Source of the DNA: Bacillus badius NBRC 15713
GTDB taxonomy: Bacteria; Bacillota; Bacilli; Bacillales; Domibacillaceae
Assembly: GCF_001591605.1 (NCBI RefSeq)
Contig: NZ_BCVF01000013.1
Span: 27,878-91,877, forward strand
DNA length: 64,000 nucleotides
Direction: 5' to 3'
The notes below the pieces were generated by a model. It saw only the letters and a program-made list of their open reading frames with translations, did not search any database and had not been told where the DNA came from. A program made the position numbers and the translations under genes. Below are positions 55,666 to 64,000 of this stretch, in pieces; position 1 is the stretch's first letter; each line of letters opens with the position of its first letter.

Positions 55666-56802
55666 TCACCTCTGAACTTTCGTTAGTTTAGGAAGAGTTT
55701 CGTTTAATACACGAAGAAATGCTTGTGCTTCTTCCATCGTGTTTTCATAGGACAAGCTTAGTCTGACGCTGCTGTCGGCTGCAGCGGCCGGCAGCCCCAT
55801 AGCTACCAGCACTGTGCTCGTTTTTTTCTGTCTGGAAGAACAAGCGCTCGTCGTAGATAAATAGCAGCCTCGCTCTTCAAGAGCATGAATCAGAACTTCG
55901 CCTTTCACTCCTGTAATCGAAAAGTTTAAAATATGCGGAGCAGCTTCAGTTTTTGGGGTATGAATCCGAACCCCGTTAATTTTCTCCAGCTCGCTGCGTA
56001 AAAATTGCTGAATCTCTTCCATTTCCGCCACACCGTCTGACCGTTTTTCTTCTGTCAGACGCAGCGCTTTTGCCATAGCAATGATGCCGGCGGTATTTTC
56101 TGTGCCGCTTCTCCAGCCGCTTTCTTGATTGCCGCCGGATAAAAGAGGCGACAGCTTGACTCCCTTTTTCTTATACAATACACCGCTCCCTTTTAACCCG
56201 TGAAACTTATGGGCAGATAAAGAGCAAAGATCAATCTCCTTCAGGTCCAAAACAACTTTGCCGCGCCCTTGAACATCATCCGCATGAAACAAAACCTTTG
56301 GGTATTTTTTCAATAACTCGCTGATTTCTTTCATCGGCTGAATGGTACCGGTCTCATTATTCACATGCATGATGGAAACGGCAATCGTTTCTTCTGTCAG
56401 GGCTGCTTCCAGTTCTTGTATAGAAATTCTGCCGGATGCATTCACCGGCAAATAAGTCACCTGAAACCCAAGCTCCTCCAGCTGGTGGCAGGCATGCAAT
56501 ACAGAAGGATGCTCTGTTTGCTGGGTAATGATGTGATTCCCGCGATGCCTGTTAGCAAGAGCCGCCCCTTTTAACGCTAGGTTATTGGCCTCTGTACCGC
56601 CTGAAGTAAAAATAATTTCCTCCACCTCCGCACCAATCAAGGAAGCGATTTGCTTGCGGGCTTCCTGCAGCAGCCGGTCCGCCTGCATACCGAGATGATG
56701 AAGCGAGGAGGGATTGCCGAAAAACTGCTCGTTAGCTTTCGTAAAAGCAGACAAAGCTTCTTTATATGGCTTCGTCGTTGCGCTATTGTCAAAGTAAATC
56801 AT
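55666..56802 (-). CDS. nifZ: cysteine desulfurase (NifZ/IscS type) for ThiI
   Basis: PLP enzyme that takes sulfur from cysteine as a persulfide. From the ATG at 56800-56802 (GCAGGTG upstream) it has 378 residues, starting MIYFDNSATTKPYKEALSAF. The PLP lysine is in SLSAHKFHGLKGSG and the active-site Cys in TTSACSSRQKKT. In B. subtilis NifZ works specifically with ThiI for tRNA s4U, and here too the gene ends six bases before thiI. No other iron-sulfur genes are near, which favours the dedicated role. Confidence 0.95.
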   Translation of the reverse strand: MIYFDNSATTKPYKEALSAFTKANEQFFGNPSSLHHLGMQADRLLQEARKQIASLIGAEVEEIIFTSGGTEANNLALKGAALANRHRGNHIITQQTEHPSVLHACHQLEELGFQVTYLPVNASGRISIQELEAALTEETIAVSIMHVNNETGTIQPMKEISELLKKYPKVLFHADDVQGRGKVVLDLKEIDLCSLSAHKFHGLKGSGVLYKKKGVKLSPLLSGGNQESGWRSGTENTAGIIAMAKALRLTEEKRSDGVAEMEEIQQFLRSELEKINGVRIHTPKTEAAPHILNFSITGVKGEVLIHALEERGCYLSTTSACSSRQKKTSTVLVAMGLPAAAADSSVRLSLSYENTMEEAQAFLRVLNETLPKLTKVQR

Positions 56803-57001
56803 GGTCGCACCTGCTTTGTTGAGAGTATAGACAAAATCTCTATAATAATTAAACTGCCGAAGAACACGCAGCTGCCAATGCGGCAAGCGCAAAAAAGCAA
56901 GTCATTCTTAACAGCCAGCATTCAGTTTGTTCAACTACTTATCATAACATAGCTGCCTTTTGAAGCAAACTTTCCTTTGCTGCCTGCTGATGCATACAAC
57001 C

Positions 57002-57046
57002 AAGCGGTGCCGGCTAAATGGAAGGTCAATTTAGCCGGCACCGCTT
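57002..57046 (-). terminator. strong hairpin after ezrA, without a T-run
   Basis: Two perfect 18-base arms (57002-57019 and 57029-57046, AAGCGGTGCCGGCTAAAT) around a 9-base loop, directly after the ezrA stop. Neither strand has the usual run of T, so it may be an inefficient or non-intrinsic terminator. Confidence 0.55.
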
Positions 57047-57049
57047 TGC

Positions 57050-58738
57050 TTAATTCTTATTCATCATGTCTTCAAGCTGTTTTAACCCTTTTGGATCAAC
57101 TTTATCGATCGCTGTAGCAGCCTCTTCCAAAGCTGAGCGGTAGTCATAGTTGCGAAATGCCAGCTCAGCCCGGTAAAGCTGATCACTGATACCCGGATGA
57201 GAACGTTTATATCTGTTCCCATATTGAATAATGCGCTCAGCCAGTTCTGCTTGATCAATGATTTCTATCGTCTTGCGCTCCAGATTGCCGACAGATGAAA
57301 CAGCTTCACTCAGCTTTTCCTGAACAGCTTTCATATTTAGCGGTTTTTCATTTAATGCTTGTATGACCTCACTGATGCGATCAGTTGTTTCTTCCGTTAA
57401 CGATTGATAAAAGTCAGGCACACCCGGCATATTGCTCTTGTTCACTCTCCGGAAAATTTCGTTGATCTTTTTTCGGAGCTCCGCCAGGCTTTCGCGGGCA
57501 GCCATCTCTTCTTTACGCAATGTCTTTAAAAAGCGGCTGAAGCTTGTTTGCTCTTTTTGCAGATCTTCCAGCTGGGTCTGCAGCTCTTCCAGTTCTTCAT
57601 GCAAAAAAGAATAGGCTGTGTTCTGTTCTGTAATTCTCGCTTCGAGCAGTTCATATCTCTTCGCAAGCCGAGAAATATCCTCCTCCAGCTTTTGCGGAAC
57701 GATCCACTCGTCTTTAGCTAGCTGGTAGCTTTGACGCACATGTTCTGTTTCAGCCTGCAGCTCTTCGTTCGCTGTGCTTGCAGCTTCCAGCTGTTCCTTC
57801 GTCACCGTTTCATTTTTTACAATAAAATGCTTAGCATCCACTTCTTTTTCAAGCAGCTCATAAAAGAATTCGATGTTATCTTTTACATCGCGAATACCAA
57901 CCTCTACCTCGTGTGTTTCTGTCTTCACAATAAAGTCCTTATAAAGATCAAGCTGCTTGCGCAGACTGGCTACTTCCTTTTCAATTTGCAGGTGATCGAG
58001 CAAATACCCTTTTTGCTTCATTTCTTTATAACCAGACTCAATTTCATTGAGCTGGGCCGGCAGCAGGTTCGTTGTTTCAGCCATCAGTACAGGGATAACC
58101 TCCATCTTATGTAAAATGGTGTCCATATCATGAGTGAGCTTAAGAATAATCTCTCTAGCTGCCAGATAGTTCCCTTCATTCGTCAGTTCCTCAAATTTAT
58201 CGAACTCTGAAGATAAAGCATCGAGCTGAATTTCCAGCAAAGAAGCTGCTTTGCCGAATGTGTGCCGGTGAGCGAGCAGCCGCTTTCTTGCCTCCCGCCG
58301 CTTTTCCTTCAGCTCTTCGCTCTCCTGGCGATTGCTTTCTTCACTGCCAATCAGCTCATCAAGTTCTCTTAGAATGCTCTCTACTTTCCCTTCAGCTTCC
58401 TCCAGCTTATCGACGACATCCCCGTTGATTTCTTTCGCCTTGCCAAAACGGAATTGATCGGCTCTTTCTTCAGACTCTACCAGCTTTTCTTCTATATCTG
58501 CCAAATCAACAGCAAGCACCTCATCCCACGTTTGGCGCCAGCGATCGAAAAGCTCCTCTGTCTGTCCGGTCATATTTAGCCGCTTTACCTTCGCCAGTTC
58601 ATCCGTAACCGGGCGGTTCATAATTTCCACTTTTCTTTTTTCTAGTTCATCGATGTCTTTGTATAGTTTTCTTCTATTAAAATAAGCAATAACCAATAAA
58701 ATGGCTGCTATAAAAATTGCAGCAAAGATGAATTTCAT
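57050..58738 (-). CDS. ezrA: septation ring formation regulator EzrA
   Basis: Membrane-anchored regulator of FtsZ ring placement and of the switch between lateral and septal wall synthesis. The 562 residues match B. subtilis EzrA in length: one N-terminal helix (FIFAAIFIAAILLVIAYF), then about 530 residues of spectrin-like coiled coil. The C-terminal patch with YGNRYKRSHPGISDQLYRAE and ALEEAATAIDKVDP contains the QNR-like conserved region. GGGGGC lies before the ATG. Transcribed divergently from hisJ. Confidence 0.96.
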   Translation of the reverse strand: MKFIFAAIFIAAILLVIAYFNRRKLYKDIDELEKRKVEIMNRPVTDELAKVKRLNMTGQTEELFDRWRQTWDEVLAVDLADIEEKLVESEERADQFRFGKAKEINGDVVDKLEEAEGKVESILRELDELIGSEESNRQESEELKEKRREARKRLLAHRHTFGKAASLLEIQLDALSSEFDKFEELTNEGNYLAAREIILKLTHDMDTILHKMEVIPVLMAETTNLLPAQLNEIESGYKEMKQKGYLLDHLQIEKEVASLRKQLDLYKDFIVKTETHEVEVGIRDVKDNIEFFYELLEKEVDAKHFIVKNETVTKEQLEAASTANEELQAETEHVRQSYQLAKDEWIVPQKLEEDISRLAKRYELLEARITEQNTAYSFLHEELEELQTQLEDLQKEQTSFSRFLKTLRKEEMAARESLAELRKKINEIFRRVNKSNMPGVPDFYQSLTEETTDRISEVIQALNEKPLNMKAVQEKLSEAVSSVGNLERKTIEIIDQAELAERIIQYGNRYKRSHPGISDQLYRAELAFRNYDYRSALEEAATAIDKVDPKGLKQLEDMMNKN

Positions 58739-58927
58739 CGTAAGCCCCCTGTTCTTCTGCCAGCAAAAGTATTCGTTCCATCTATATAAATAAGCTAATA
58801 AGTTTACTCAATTATTACTAATGATACCATAGGATGTGACATTTTTTGACGACAAAAATCGTTTTTTTTGCGTTCGCGTTCAAAATTTTTGTTACACTCA
58901 AAATATGACTATTTTTAAGGGGGATAT

Positions 58928-59761
58928 ATGATGAAAAGAGATGGGCATATCCATACGCCTTTCTGTCCTCATGGGACCGAGGATACGCTGCAAAGCTATA
59001 TTGAAGAGGCACTCCGTCAAGGGTTTACCCGCTTAACCTTTACAGAACATGCACCCCTGCCCTCCGGCTTTACAGACAGTACCCCGACAAAAGACAGCGG
59101 GATGAAACTCAGTGATTTGCATGCTTACTTCTCGGCCCTGCAGCAGGCAAGAGAAGAGTACCGTACGGATATTGACATACAGATTGGCTTGGAAGTAGAT
59201 TATATTGAAGGATTTGAGCAAGAAACAGCTGCTTTTCTGAATGAATACGGTCCGCTTCTTGATGACTCTATCTTATCTGTGCATTTCTTAAAATACCAGT
59301 CCGACTGGCACTGCTTAGATTACAGCGCCGATTTATTTGGGGAAATGATAGAAATCTTCGGCTCAACAGCTGCCATTTATAGCAAGTACTTTGAAACCGT
59401 TCAGCGCTCGGTTCAAGCCGATCTTGGCAGGTTTAAACCAAAACGCATCGGCCATCTAACCCTTGTGCATAAGTTTCAGCGCCGCTTTCCGTGCAAGGAG
59501 GATTTTAGTGAAGAAATAGAAGCGATCTTAAAAACGATAAAGGCGAACGATTACGAAATCGACTTGAACGGCGCCGGCTTGATGAAGCCGCTATGCCTGG
59601 AGGCTTATCCGTCACCGAAAATTGCCCAAAGAGCAAAAGAGCTGGGCATTGCACTCGTATATGGATCAGATGCTCATCAGGCGAAGGACATCGGCCAAGG
59701 CTACGAATCGATGCTTCCCGCCTTCTTTCATGAATCAAAATCACCGGTAAAGGAGAAATAA
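58928..59761 (+). CDS. hisJ: histidinol-phosphatase, PHP family
   Basis: Dephosphorylates histidinol phosphate in histidine synthesis. The 277-residue PHP-domain protein has the metal motifs DGHIHTPFCPHGTED, FTEHAPLP, GLEVDYIEGFE, HFLKYQSDWHCLD, HLTLVHKF and YGSDAHQAKDIG. AAGGGGGATAT lies before two adjacent ATGs at 58928 and 58931. It is unlinked to other his genes, as in B. subtilis, and ends directly at the start of the next gene, so the two are one operon. Confidence 0.95.
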   Translation: MMKRDGHIHTPFCPHGTEDTLQSYIEEALRQGFTRLTFTEHAPLPSGFTDSTPTKDSGMKLSDLHAYFSALQQAREEYRTDIDIQIGLEVDYIEGFEQETAAFLNEYGPLLDDSILSVHFLKYQSDWHCLDYSADLFGEMIEIFGSTAAIYSKYFETVQRSVQADLGRFKPKRIGHLTLVHKFQRRFPCKEDFSEEIEAILKTIKANDYEIDLNGAGLMKPLCLEAYPSPKIAQRAKELGIALVYGSDAHQAKDIGQGYESMLPAFFHESKSPVKEK

Positions 59762-60244
59762 ATGATGTTCCAAACAGCTAGCTATACAGGAACTAAAGCC
59801 CACAATTATCAGCTCGTTATTAAACAGCTGCGCGCATTGCTTGAAGGGGAACGTAACCGTGTTGCCAACTTAAGTAATGCCTCCGCTTTATTAAACCAAT
59901 TTTTAGAACGGATCAACTGGGTGGGCTTTTATTTAGCTGAAGGCGAAGAGCTTGTCTTGGGTCCTTTTCAAGGTCTGCCGGCCTGTGTGCGCATTCCATT
60001 CGGCAAAGGTGTTTGCGGCACGGCTGCCAGCGAGAAGAAAATCCAAAGAATCGCTGATGTCCACGCGTTCCCAGGGCATATCGCCTGTGATGCCGCCTCT
60101 CAATCAGAGATTGTTCTTCCTTTATTAAAGGACGGGCATCTCATAGGCGTACTCGATATTGACAGTCCTGAAAAAGACCGCTTCGATGAAATAGATGAAC
60201 AAATGCTTGCGGCGTTTGCTGCGGTTCTTGTGGATTATTTATAA
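59762..60244 (+). CDS. ytsP: free methionine-(R)-sulfoxide reductase, GAF domain (YtsP-like)
   Basis: A 160-residue single GAF domain protein of the fRMsr group, which reduces free methionine-R-sulfoxide. The reactive cysteines are in GLPACVRIPF, GKGVCGTAASE and GHIACDAASQS, and the fold ends with LIGVLDIDSPEKDRFDEIDE. Length fits the family. The ATG follows the hisJ stop with no gap, with AAAGGAG inside the end of hisJ. Some GAF proteins bind nucleotides, but the three cysteines favour the reductase. Confidence 0.93.
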   Translation: MMFQTASYTGTKAHNYQLVIKQLRALLEGERNRVANLSNASALLNQFLERINWVGFYLAEGEELVLGPFQGLPACVRIPFGKGVCGTAASEKKIQRIADVHAFPGHIACDAASQSEIVLPLLKDGHLIGVLDIDSPEKDRFDEIDEQMLAAFAAVLVDYL

Positions 60245-60288
60245 TAAATCTCGTGGAAGCAAACCTGCACAAAATAACTATAAATACG

Positions 60289-60353
60289 AAAAGAGCTGAT
60301 ATACTGAACCTCCTCCTTACTCATTGGATGTACAGTTCATGATCAGCTCTTTT
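60289..60353. terminator. bidirectional terminator between ytsP and the GGDEF gene
   Basis: Long inverted repeat with AAAAGAGCTGAT / ATCAGCTCTTTT at its base and further pairing (ACTGAAC / GTTCA), between the convergent genes. Confidence 0.75.
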
Positions 60354-60356
60354 TGG

Positions 60357-62177
60357 CTATTTACAGTAATGTCCAACAGTTATCCTGTTCTTGCCTGCTT
60401 CCTTCGCTTCATACAAAGCTGCATCTGCATAATTAAATAACTGCTTTTTAGAAGGGGGGTTTTCGTTTGACCAGAAGGACAACCCGCAGGAAACTGTAAC
60501 CGCAGGAGTCGTGTTTGCCGCTATTTTGGCAATCATTGTTTCCGCTGTCGCTACGCCCTCTTCCAAAGAACAATTAGGGAAATAAACAGCTAGCTCCTCT
60601 CCTCCCCAGCGGGCAGCCATATCTTCTTTTCCAATAGCAGCCTTCATAATCTGAGCAACCTGTATAAGTATTTCATCGCCAACTTGATGCCCATATGTGT
60701 CATTGACCTTTTTAAAATTGTCGATGTCCACTAATAAGAAGACCCCTTTTTCATCTTTTTCAAGCGACTTTTGGAGAGACCGGTCCAAATATCCTCTTGA
60801 ATACAGCTTCGTTAAATGATCTGTAATAACCATCTTTTCCAGCTTTTCTCTCAGCATGGCATTTGCCAGGGCTAACGTCGAGTGATGGATGAGCGACTGC
60901 AATAGCTTATACATTTCAAATGTAAAGCTGTACGGCTCTCTTCTTAATACGATGCAAAAACCGTTCAGCTCGGTTCCTTGCTCCATCGGTACAGCCATCA
61001 TCGCGTGAAATGTCGGGAGAACGCCCTCCAGCTTGCCTTCCAGTTCTCCAATAAAGAAGGCTTCCTTCTCTTTTCTCAACTGATTGACAGTGAAGCGAAT
61101 CAGCTCCTGCCCTTCCGCTTCAAGAAAAAAAGAACTGCTTCCCGATATGATGTCAGTTTCTGCTCCATTCAGAAAAATAAAACCGACTTCACAAGCACGA
61201 AAAGAGTGAGTAATTTGCGCGTGCAAAAAGCTGAGAACATCCGAAAAACGAAGGCTGGAATTTAGTTTATGGGAGGCGTCATTGATCAGCTGCAAATCTG
61301 CATTTAATTGCCGGGACTGCTCATATAACATGACTTTCTCAATGGCTCCTCCTCCTGCAGCGGCGAGCATGCGAATAAATTCTTTTTTCATTTCAGGCAG
61401 CTGGCCCTCTTTAGCAAAGTTAACTTTTAACACACCATATACCCCTTGCTTGCCAATAAGGGGAGCGTAAAGAATACTGCAGATATCATCAACTTCAATT
61501 GTCCCTTTCGTATAGGAAGCCATGCCTTCTTCACTTACATCGTCAAAGTTGAAGTGGCTGACCGGAAGCCCGGTGTACGACCTTTCCATAGCCATCAGAA
61601 AATGATAGGAATATAAAGGAAAAGCTTTCTCTAACGCAGCGATAATTTCCTTTAGCACAAATTCGATATCTGTAGAAGAATGAAGTTTTCCTGTAGCATC
61701 AAATAAATCTTTATATCTGTTTACTCTTCCTTCTATTTCCTGTCTATCCTTCGCCCATTGAATCAGCCGGCTGCTTTCCTCTGCGAAAAACAACAAGTCT
61801 TCCTCTGTCAAGTCCGACAGAAGCTCTTCATCGGCATTTAAAAGCAAGTACAATTGCTTGTCTTTACAAAAGCCGCTTAAGCGAAATCCAAGGTTATATA
61901 ATCCAGGCCCCTTACTTGTCTCTTCTTTATACAAAAGATAAGGAGCATCGACTGCCTTTATTAACGCTGATTCCTGTTCGTCAGCGCAGGTTGGCTGCGT
62001 CTGCCTGTCTATGTGAAACAGCCGCAGCTGAGAAGTATGGAACTGTTGCCCCACGAAACAAAGCCATTCCTTCTGAAGTTGTTCCGCATCGAATAAATCA
62101 TCCCGGAAGCCAGCCATTAAATCATACAGCAATGCTTTCCAGCTCATCGCCCACTTGCTTTCATAACGCTGATTCAT
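60357..62177 (-). CDS. GAF-GGDEF protein, putative diguanylate cyclase (YtrP-like)
   Basis: About 606 residues from the ATG at 62175-62177 (AGGTGG upstream); starts further up have no ribosome site. A cytoplasmic protein with no membrane helix: an N-terminal region, two GAF-like domains (about 155-300 and 310-450) and a C-terminal GGDEF domain (about 440-600). The active-site loop is RWGGEELAVYF, a permitted GGEEL variant, with VDIDNFKKVNDTYGHQVGD before it. The segment five residues upstream reads GKED, not RxxD, so the product-inhibition site seems absent. B. subtilis YtrP lies in the same place, between ytsP and rpsD. Confidence 0.9.
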   Translation of the reverse strand: MNQRYESKWAMSWKALLYDLMAGFRDDLFDAEQLQKEWLCFVGQQFHTSQLRLFHIDRQTQPTCADEQESALIKAVDAPYLLYKEETSKGPGLYNLGFRLSGFCKDKQLYLLLNADEELLSDLTEEDLLFFAEESSRLIQWAKDRQEIEGRVNRYKDLFDATGKLHSSTDIEFVLKEIIAALEKAFPLYSYHFLMAMERSYTGLPVSHFNFDDVSEEGMASYTKGTIEVDDICSILYAPLIGKQGVYGVLKVNFAKEGQLPEMKKEFIRMLAAAGGGAIEKVMLYEQSRQLNADLQLINDASHKLNSSLRFSDVLSFLHAQITHSFRACEVGFIFLNGAETDIISGSSSFFLEAEGQELIRFTVNQLRKEKEAFFIGELEGKLEGVLPTFHAMMAVPMEQGTELNGFCIVLRREPYSFTFEMYKLLQSLIHHSTLALANAMLREKLEKMVITDHLTKLYSRGYLDRSLQKSLEKDEKGVFLLVDIDNFKKVNDTYGHQVGDEILIQVAQIMKAAIGKEDMAARWGGEELAVYFPNCSLEEGVATAETMIAKIAANTTPAVTVSCGLSFWSNENPPSKKQLFNYADAALYEAKEAGKNRITVGHYCK

Positions 62178-62491
62178 GTAGTAACCACCTGCCATTTTAA
62201 TTGGACAACATAGCTGTTTTTCCTTTTCTAGCGATTTTTTATTGAAAAACGACTCATTTTTGCAAACGGTCATGTTAAAACGCAAAATTGATTTTTACTT
62301 CACTCACCAAAAGGTTTCTTCAGCACGAAGGAGCTATAAAATGAAAATCAGCCGTGCGAATTACCATAACTCGCAAAAAAACAAATGATATAAAAGTAAC
62401 AACTTAAATACCAAACTAGGATAATTATACCACAAAAAATGAGTATAAAGTCTTATTAAATTAATATTTTTTTATCTCTTCAAACCTTCTC
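62178..62491. other. intergenic region between the GGDEF gene and the rpsD promoter
   Basis: AT-rich sequence of about 310 bp. The first 108 bases could be read as an N-terminal extension of the GGDEF protein, but without support. No ORF, RNA or clear promoter for the GGDEF gene was recognised. Confidence 0.4.
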
Positions 62492-62520
62492 TTGACAGAG
62501 GCTCCCATAAATTATATACT
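62492..62520 (+). promoter_or_regulatory. rpsD promoter (sigma-A type)
   Basis: TTGACA (62492-62497), 17-bp spacer, TATACT (62515-62520): a near-consensus promoter, giving a start near 62527. Confidence 0.88.
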
Positions 62521-62526
62521 AGCAGT

Positions 62527-62700
62527 TGTGTAAAATAATGCAGCCTATGTGAACACCTTTATGTGTTCATTTTGTTCCTTTGCATGTTAGATGCAAATGG
62601 TGCATCGCGTAACCCTTTGCTGCTAGGGCGATGGTGCATGAAAACAAAATGACCTAATTGCTGTCTCACCGGTTTTTATTTTACAACAAAATAAAAACAT
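62527..62700 (+). ncRNA. S4-binding autoregulatory leader of rpsD
   Basis: The 190-nt leader contains a long-range 10-bp helix TCATTTTGTT (62567-62576) with AACAAAATGA (62643-62652). This encloses two hairpins: TTTGCAT/ATGCAAA (62579-62597) and CATCGC/GCGATG (62603-62633). A further hairpin GTTTTTATTTT / AAAATAAAAAC (62672-62698) lies just before the ribosome site. In B. subtilis, rpsD is known to be repressed by S4 binding a pseudoknot-like leader; the layout here fits that. I did not compute a fold. Confidence 0.8.
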
Positions 62701-62718
62701 TAAAGGAGGAGCTATCTT

Positions 62719-63321
62719 ATGGCTCGCTATACTGGCCCAAGCTGGAAAATTTCCCGCCGCCTTGGAATTTCTCTAAGCGGTACTGGAAAAGAATTAGAAA
62801 AACGTCCTTACGCACCAGGACAACATGGTCCTAACCAACGTAAAAAATTATCTGAATATGGTCTTCAATTACAAGAGAAGCAAAAGCTTCGTCATATGTA
62901 CGGCATGAACGAACGCCAATTCAAAAACTTGTTCGTAAAAGCTGGTAAAATGAAAGGCGTTTACGGCGAAAACTTCATGATCCTTCTTGAAGGCCGCCTG
63001 GACAACCTTGTTTACCGTCTTGGTTTGGCTCGCACTCGCCGCCAAGCTCGTCAGCTTGTTAACCATGGACATATCCTTGTAGATGGCAAACGCGTAGATA
63101 TTCCATCTTACCAAGTAAAACCTGGTCAAACAATCGCTGTTCGCGAAAAATCTAAAAACCTTGCTATTGTTAAAGAAGCAATCGAAGTAAACAACTTCGT
63201 ACCTGACTATTTAACATTTGACGCAGACAAATTAGAAGGCACATACACTCGCCTTCCAGAGCGTTCTGAGCTTCCAGCTGAAATCAACGAAGCTCTTATC
63301 GTAGAGTTCTACTCTCGTTAA
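62719..63321 (+). CDS. rpsD: 30S ribosomal protein S4
   Basis: Primary 16S rRNA-binding protein that nucleates 30S assembly and represses its own synthesis. 200 residues starting [20 protein letters not shown], with the S4 RNA-binding domain [20 protein letters not shown] and [19 protein letters not shown]. This is the Cys-free form; the four N-terminal zinc cysteines of the other form are missing. AAAGGAGGAG precedes the ATG. Codon use (frequent GGT, CGT, CTT) is that of a highly expressed gene. Confidence 0.98.
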   Translation: MARYTGPSWKISRRLGISLSGTGKELEKRPYAPGQHGPNQRKKLSEYGLQLQEKQKLRHMYGMNERQFKNLFVKAGKMKGVYGENFMILLEGRLDNLVYRLGLARTRRQARQLVNHGHILVDGKRVDIPSYQVKPGQTIAVREKSKNLAIVKEAIEVNNFVPDYLTFDADKLEGTYTRLPERSELPAEINEALIVEFYSR

Positions 63322-63348
63322 TAAAACCGGGTTGTCTACCTGGTTGCG

Positions 63349-63396
63349 AAAACCCTGCAAAACGTTGTTATATCAATGTTTCGCAGGGTTTTTTCT
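63349..63396 (+). terminator. terminator after rpsD
   Basis: AAAACCCTGC / GCAGGGTTTT stem (further AAAC/GTTT pairing inside) followed by TTTTCTTTTT. Confidence 0.85.
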
Positions 63397-63494
63397 TTTT
63401 CTTCTGCTTTGTATTTTACTGTATTCTCCCCCAAACAATTGGGGGAACCTGTGGGGGAACTTTTTGAGAATGAAAATTTAGTGGACAGACGTGC

Positions 63495-63524
63495 AGGTCC
63501 AGCTATTAAGCTGGATCTTTTTTT
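63495..63524 (+). terminator. orphan plus-strand terminator
   Basis: AGGTCCAGCT / AGCTGGATCT stem with T7. No intact plus-strand gene lies between it and the rpsD terminator; it may belong to a lost or truncated gene. Confidence 0.55.
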
Positions 63525-63742
63525 GCCTATATTTTAAAAAATTAGCGACAGCACTCCCAAGCATGCTGAAATTATAAGATAATCTTTTTTCCTCATCAGA
63601 AAGCCTTTTTGTTTGAATCCAATATGATCCGGATGAACCCTTTCACTTTCACCAATTTAATTGCTTTAGTCAAAACACAAAGAGTCCTTTCTATTAAGAA
63701 AGGGCAGTAGAAAGAGACGAAGAAGGAACAACAAATCCCTAA

Positions 63743-63910
63743 CTATGCGGGGACCATTATACTTAAGTCTTCAATACCGATCGGTTTATAGACCGGACTT
63801 AATCCGAAACTCTCCAATTTTATTTTTACTTCATCTCTGGAATCCGCACAGACGAAAAAAATTTCATGGCTAACTCTACCTTTAGTTAACTCATCTTTAA
63901 GCGTTTGCAT
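63743..63910 (-). CDS. small hypothetical protein, 55 residues
   Basis: A short minus-strand ORF starting MQTLKDELTKGRVSHEIFFV, with AGAGG eight bases before the ATG (63908-63910) and ending IEDLSIMVPA. It reads like a small alpha/beta protein with one Cys. I do not recognise a family. A stem (63686-63703, CCTTTCT / AGAAAGG) with a T-rich tail follows and could terminate it. Its codon use is more AT-rich than the backbone genes. Upstream TTGACA (63957-63962 region) has no well-spaced -10, so the promoter is unclear. Confidence 0.55.
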   Translation of the reverse strand: MQTLKDELTKGRVSHEIFFVCADSRDEVKIKLESFGLSPVYKPIGIEDLSIMVPA

Positions 63911-64000
63911 GTACTTAACCTCTTTACAGCCTATTCCAACAGGGTGAACTTTGGATTGTCAACACTAAATCAAACAACTTTTTTAAGGGACGCCCGGTTG

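Overview
The window looks like chromosomal backbone of a Gram-positive, endospore-forming member of the Bacillaceae. The gene order (thrS, dnaI-dnaB-nrdR, speD, gapB, coaE-ytaF-mutM-polA-phoRP, mdh-icd-citZ, pyk-pfkA, accA-accD, malic enzyme, dnaE, ytrHI, nrnA, ytoI, argGH, ackA-ytxK-tpx-ytfJ, sppA, nadK, thiI-iscS, ezrA, hisJ, rpsD) follows the thrS-to-rpsD segment of Bacillus subtilis as I remember it. Sporulation genes (ytrH, ytrI, ytfJ, ytaF) are present. I cannot name the genus. Most genes lie on the minus strand. I saw no rRNA, tRNA, CRISPR array or complete mobile element.

Left part (1-28 kb): the 5' part of thrS behind a T-box leader; helicase-loading genes and nrdR; speD with a long leader; gapB under apparent CcpN control; a small Xre-regulator/membrane-protein pair with three palindromic operators; a DNA repair/replication and phosphate-signalling run (coaE, ytaF, mutM, polA, phoR, phoP); then central carbon metabolism (mdh, icd, citZ, pyk, pfkA, accA, accD, malic enzyme) with an embedded FadR-type GntR regulator.

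Middle (28-48 kb): dnaE, sporulation membrane proteins, the nanoRNase NrnA, ytoI, ytkL, a proline dipeptidase, a Usp protein and argG-argH. Then comes a compact ba3-type heme-copper oxidase operon with a 43-residue accessory subunit, preceded by a perfect Crp/Fnr-type site. An EcsC-family gene, a GC-rich repeat-like block and ackA-ytxK-tpx-ytfJ follow.

Right part (48-64 kb): ytfI, an RDD membrane protein, sppA, nadK, rarD, an acyl-CoA synthetase, thiI-iscS (thiouridine/thiamine sulfur transfer), ezrA, hisJ, a free-methionine-sulfoxide reductase, a GAF-GGDEF protein and rpsD with its S4-type autoregulatory leader. Beyond rpsD the sequence loses backbone character: an orphan terminator, a 55-codon gene and possible element remnants.

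The most interesting regulatory signal is a shared 13-bp palindrome with core GGTCNGACC. It lies in front of the malic enzyme-GntR operon and in front of pfkA-pyk, and suggests a local FadR-type regulon linking glycolysis, malate and possibly fatty-acid precursor supply. No clearly undescribed multi-gene system was found. The best leads are regulatory DNA and RNA elements.
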